From positions 1 to 13,949 of the forward strand of contig JAEURE010000040.1 of assembly GCA_016789485.1 (NCBI GenBank): a stretch of 13,949 nt of DNA. The letters are read 5' to 3'. Origin of the DNA: Anaerolineales bacterium. Lineage in GTDB: Bacteria > Chloroflexota > Anaerolineae > Anaerolineales > Villigracilaceae. The notes under the pieces are model-generated. The model had not been told where the DNA came from, did no database searches, and was given only the letters and a program-made list of their open reading frames with translations. Position numbers and translations under genes: made by a program. Positions 13,158 to 13,949 of this stretch are shown here, piece by piece (the first letter of the stretch is position 1; the number at the start of each line of letters is the position of its first letter).

Positions 13158-13949
13158 ATGCGCAAATTAAGCCTGGTCTTAATATTGGGGATGATGTTTG
13201 CATTCCCCTCTTTTGTTTCCGCACAAAATACCATAACCATTGCCAACATGACCGTGCAGCTCTGGCCCGAATATGACCAGCCCAGCATGCTCGTCATTGC
13301 AGATTTCCAATTGGACTCTGCAACAGCACTGCCGGCTGATGTGACTTTTACCATTCCACAGGATGCAAACTTGATCGCAGTGGCGGCTGTTTCGGCGGAT
13401 GGAAGTTTCTTAAATACCCCCTTTGAAGGTCCAACAGACAACGGCGAATCACAGACCTTTACCATAACCATCAACCAGAGTACCGTTTATCGTTTTGAAT
13501 ATTATCAGCCGCTCAGTTTCAACGGGGACCAGCGCATCTTTTCCTATCTATGGGATGGGGCATACGCAGTAACTGCATTCAATGTTGTTGTGCTTGAACC
13601 CGGCGATGTAACTGCCTTTTCAATGACGCCCAACTACCAGTCTGTTTCACAGCAGAACGGAAGCAATTATTACGACAGCGGCATTATGCAGCTGGCCAGC
13701 GGCGAGCAATTTACGCTAAACCTTGATTACAAAAAGACAACCAGCGCACTGGTCGCCCCTGCCCAGGGAATCCAGCCCGCCGCTCCCGTGAATGAAGACA
13801 CCCCCGGACGAGTCTCCCTTAATAACTCCCTGCCTTACGTCATCGGCGGATTGGGAGTTGTATTGATCATCGGCGGTATTGTGTATTACTGGCAGGCGGG
13901 ACGCAAATCATTCAAAGCACCACGGCGCAGATCACCCACCCACACCGAG
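13158..13949 (+). CDS. Exported protein with C-terminal membrane anchor, unknown function (3' end outside window)
   Basis: The frame is open from ATG 13158 to the window end (264 codons, no stop). GGAGG ends 7 nt before the start. Residues 1-22 form a signal peptide ending in VSA, with cleavage likely before QN. Residues about 23-200 are beta-strand-like and rich in Asn, Gln, Thr and aromatic residues, beginning TITIANMTVQLWPEYDQPSM, and look like an immunoglobulin-like extracellular domain. A Pro/Ala linker leads to a transmembrane segment at about 226-245, and a basic tail (RRRSPTHTE) continues out of the window on the cytoplasmic side. I do not recognise the family. The topology resembles a surface protein whose C-terminal tail carries a further cytoplasmic module, which cannot be seen here. 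Confidence 0.85.
   Translation, partial: MRKLSLVLILGMMFAFPSFVSAQNTITIANMTVQLWPEYDQPSMLVIADFQLDSATALPADVTFTIPQDANLIAVAAVSADGSFLNTPFEGPTDNGESQTFTITINQSTVYRFEYYQPLSFNGDQRIFSYLWDGAYAVTAFNVVVLEPGDVTAFSMTPNYQSVSQQNGSNYYDSGIMQLASGEQFTLNLDYKKTTSALVAPAQGIQPAAPVNEDTPGRVSLNNSLPYVIGGLGVVLIIGGIVYYWQAGRKSFKAPRRRSPTHTE

Noticed and set aside
13010..13474. 154-codon minus-strand open frame
   Set aside because: It lies antisense to the exported-protein gene, which has a ribosome site and signal peptide. Its translation has no domain-like character.
1..13949. CRISPR array, tRNA or rRNA genes, insertion sequences, toxin-antitoxin or phage-defence genes
   Set aside because: No spaced direct repeats, no cloverleaf or rRNA-like stretches, and no transposase, nuclease or toxin motifs were found on either strand by eye.

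Overview
The window looks like a chromosomal segment of a Chloroflexota bacterium, most likely class Anaerolineae. That placement is an inference. It rests on the style of the proteins (a LacI-type sensor fused to a histidine kinase, immune-inhibitor-A-like secreted proteins), on a pantothenate operon with a pan-RNA-like leader, and on gene starts with -10 boxes almost touching the ATG. No rRNA, tRNA, transposase, phage gene or CRISPR array was seen. The DNA reads as ordinary, compact chromosome.

Layout, left to right. (1) The 3' end of a Clp/Hsp100 ATPase gene with a strong terminator (1-526). (2) A membrane-anchored zinc metallopeptidase with a MAM/immune-inhibitor-A-like domain (690-2690) and its terminator. 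(3) A 1069-residue cytoplasmic sensor kinase (2818-6027): LacI-type ligand domain, GAF-like region, coiled coil, GAF, HisKA and HATPase. It ends in a palindromic terminator shared with the convergent gene. (4) Minus-strand genes, read right to left: a single-domain response regulator (9551-9174), UDP-glucose 6-dehydrogenase (9130-7835), a methyltransferase with a C-terminal zinc ribbon (7729-6824), and a six-TM membrane protein (6794-6063). (5) A GT4-type glycosyltransferase (9621-10778) diverges from the response regulator. (6) A 72-residue YtxH-like protein (11024-10806, minus). (7) A panB-panE operon (11235-13009) behind a structured leader. (8) The start of an exported, C-terminally anchored protein that runs off the window (13158-13949).

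Functional logic. UDP-glucuronate production by Ugd, together with the glycosyltransferase, points to surface polysaccharide or glycolipid synthesis. A receiver protein sits at the promoter shared by the two. PanB and PanE make pantoate for coenzyme A; panC and panD are not in the window.

Most interesting points. The panB leader folds into a 13-bp hairpin with two bulged adenosines, as described for the pan RNA motif, with a second weaker hairpin and an alternative pairing. Several promoters put the predicted transcription start on or within a few bases of the start codon. The divergent response regulator/glycosyltransferase pair is the cleanest case: both -10 boxes sit exactly 6 nt from their ATGs. 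Other genes keep clear Shine-Dalgarno sites. The whole-gene functions are known families. I see no convincing new multi-gene system here; the novelty is mostly regulatory architecture and domain combinations.
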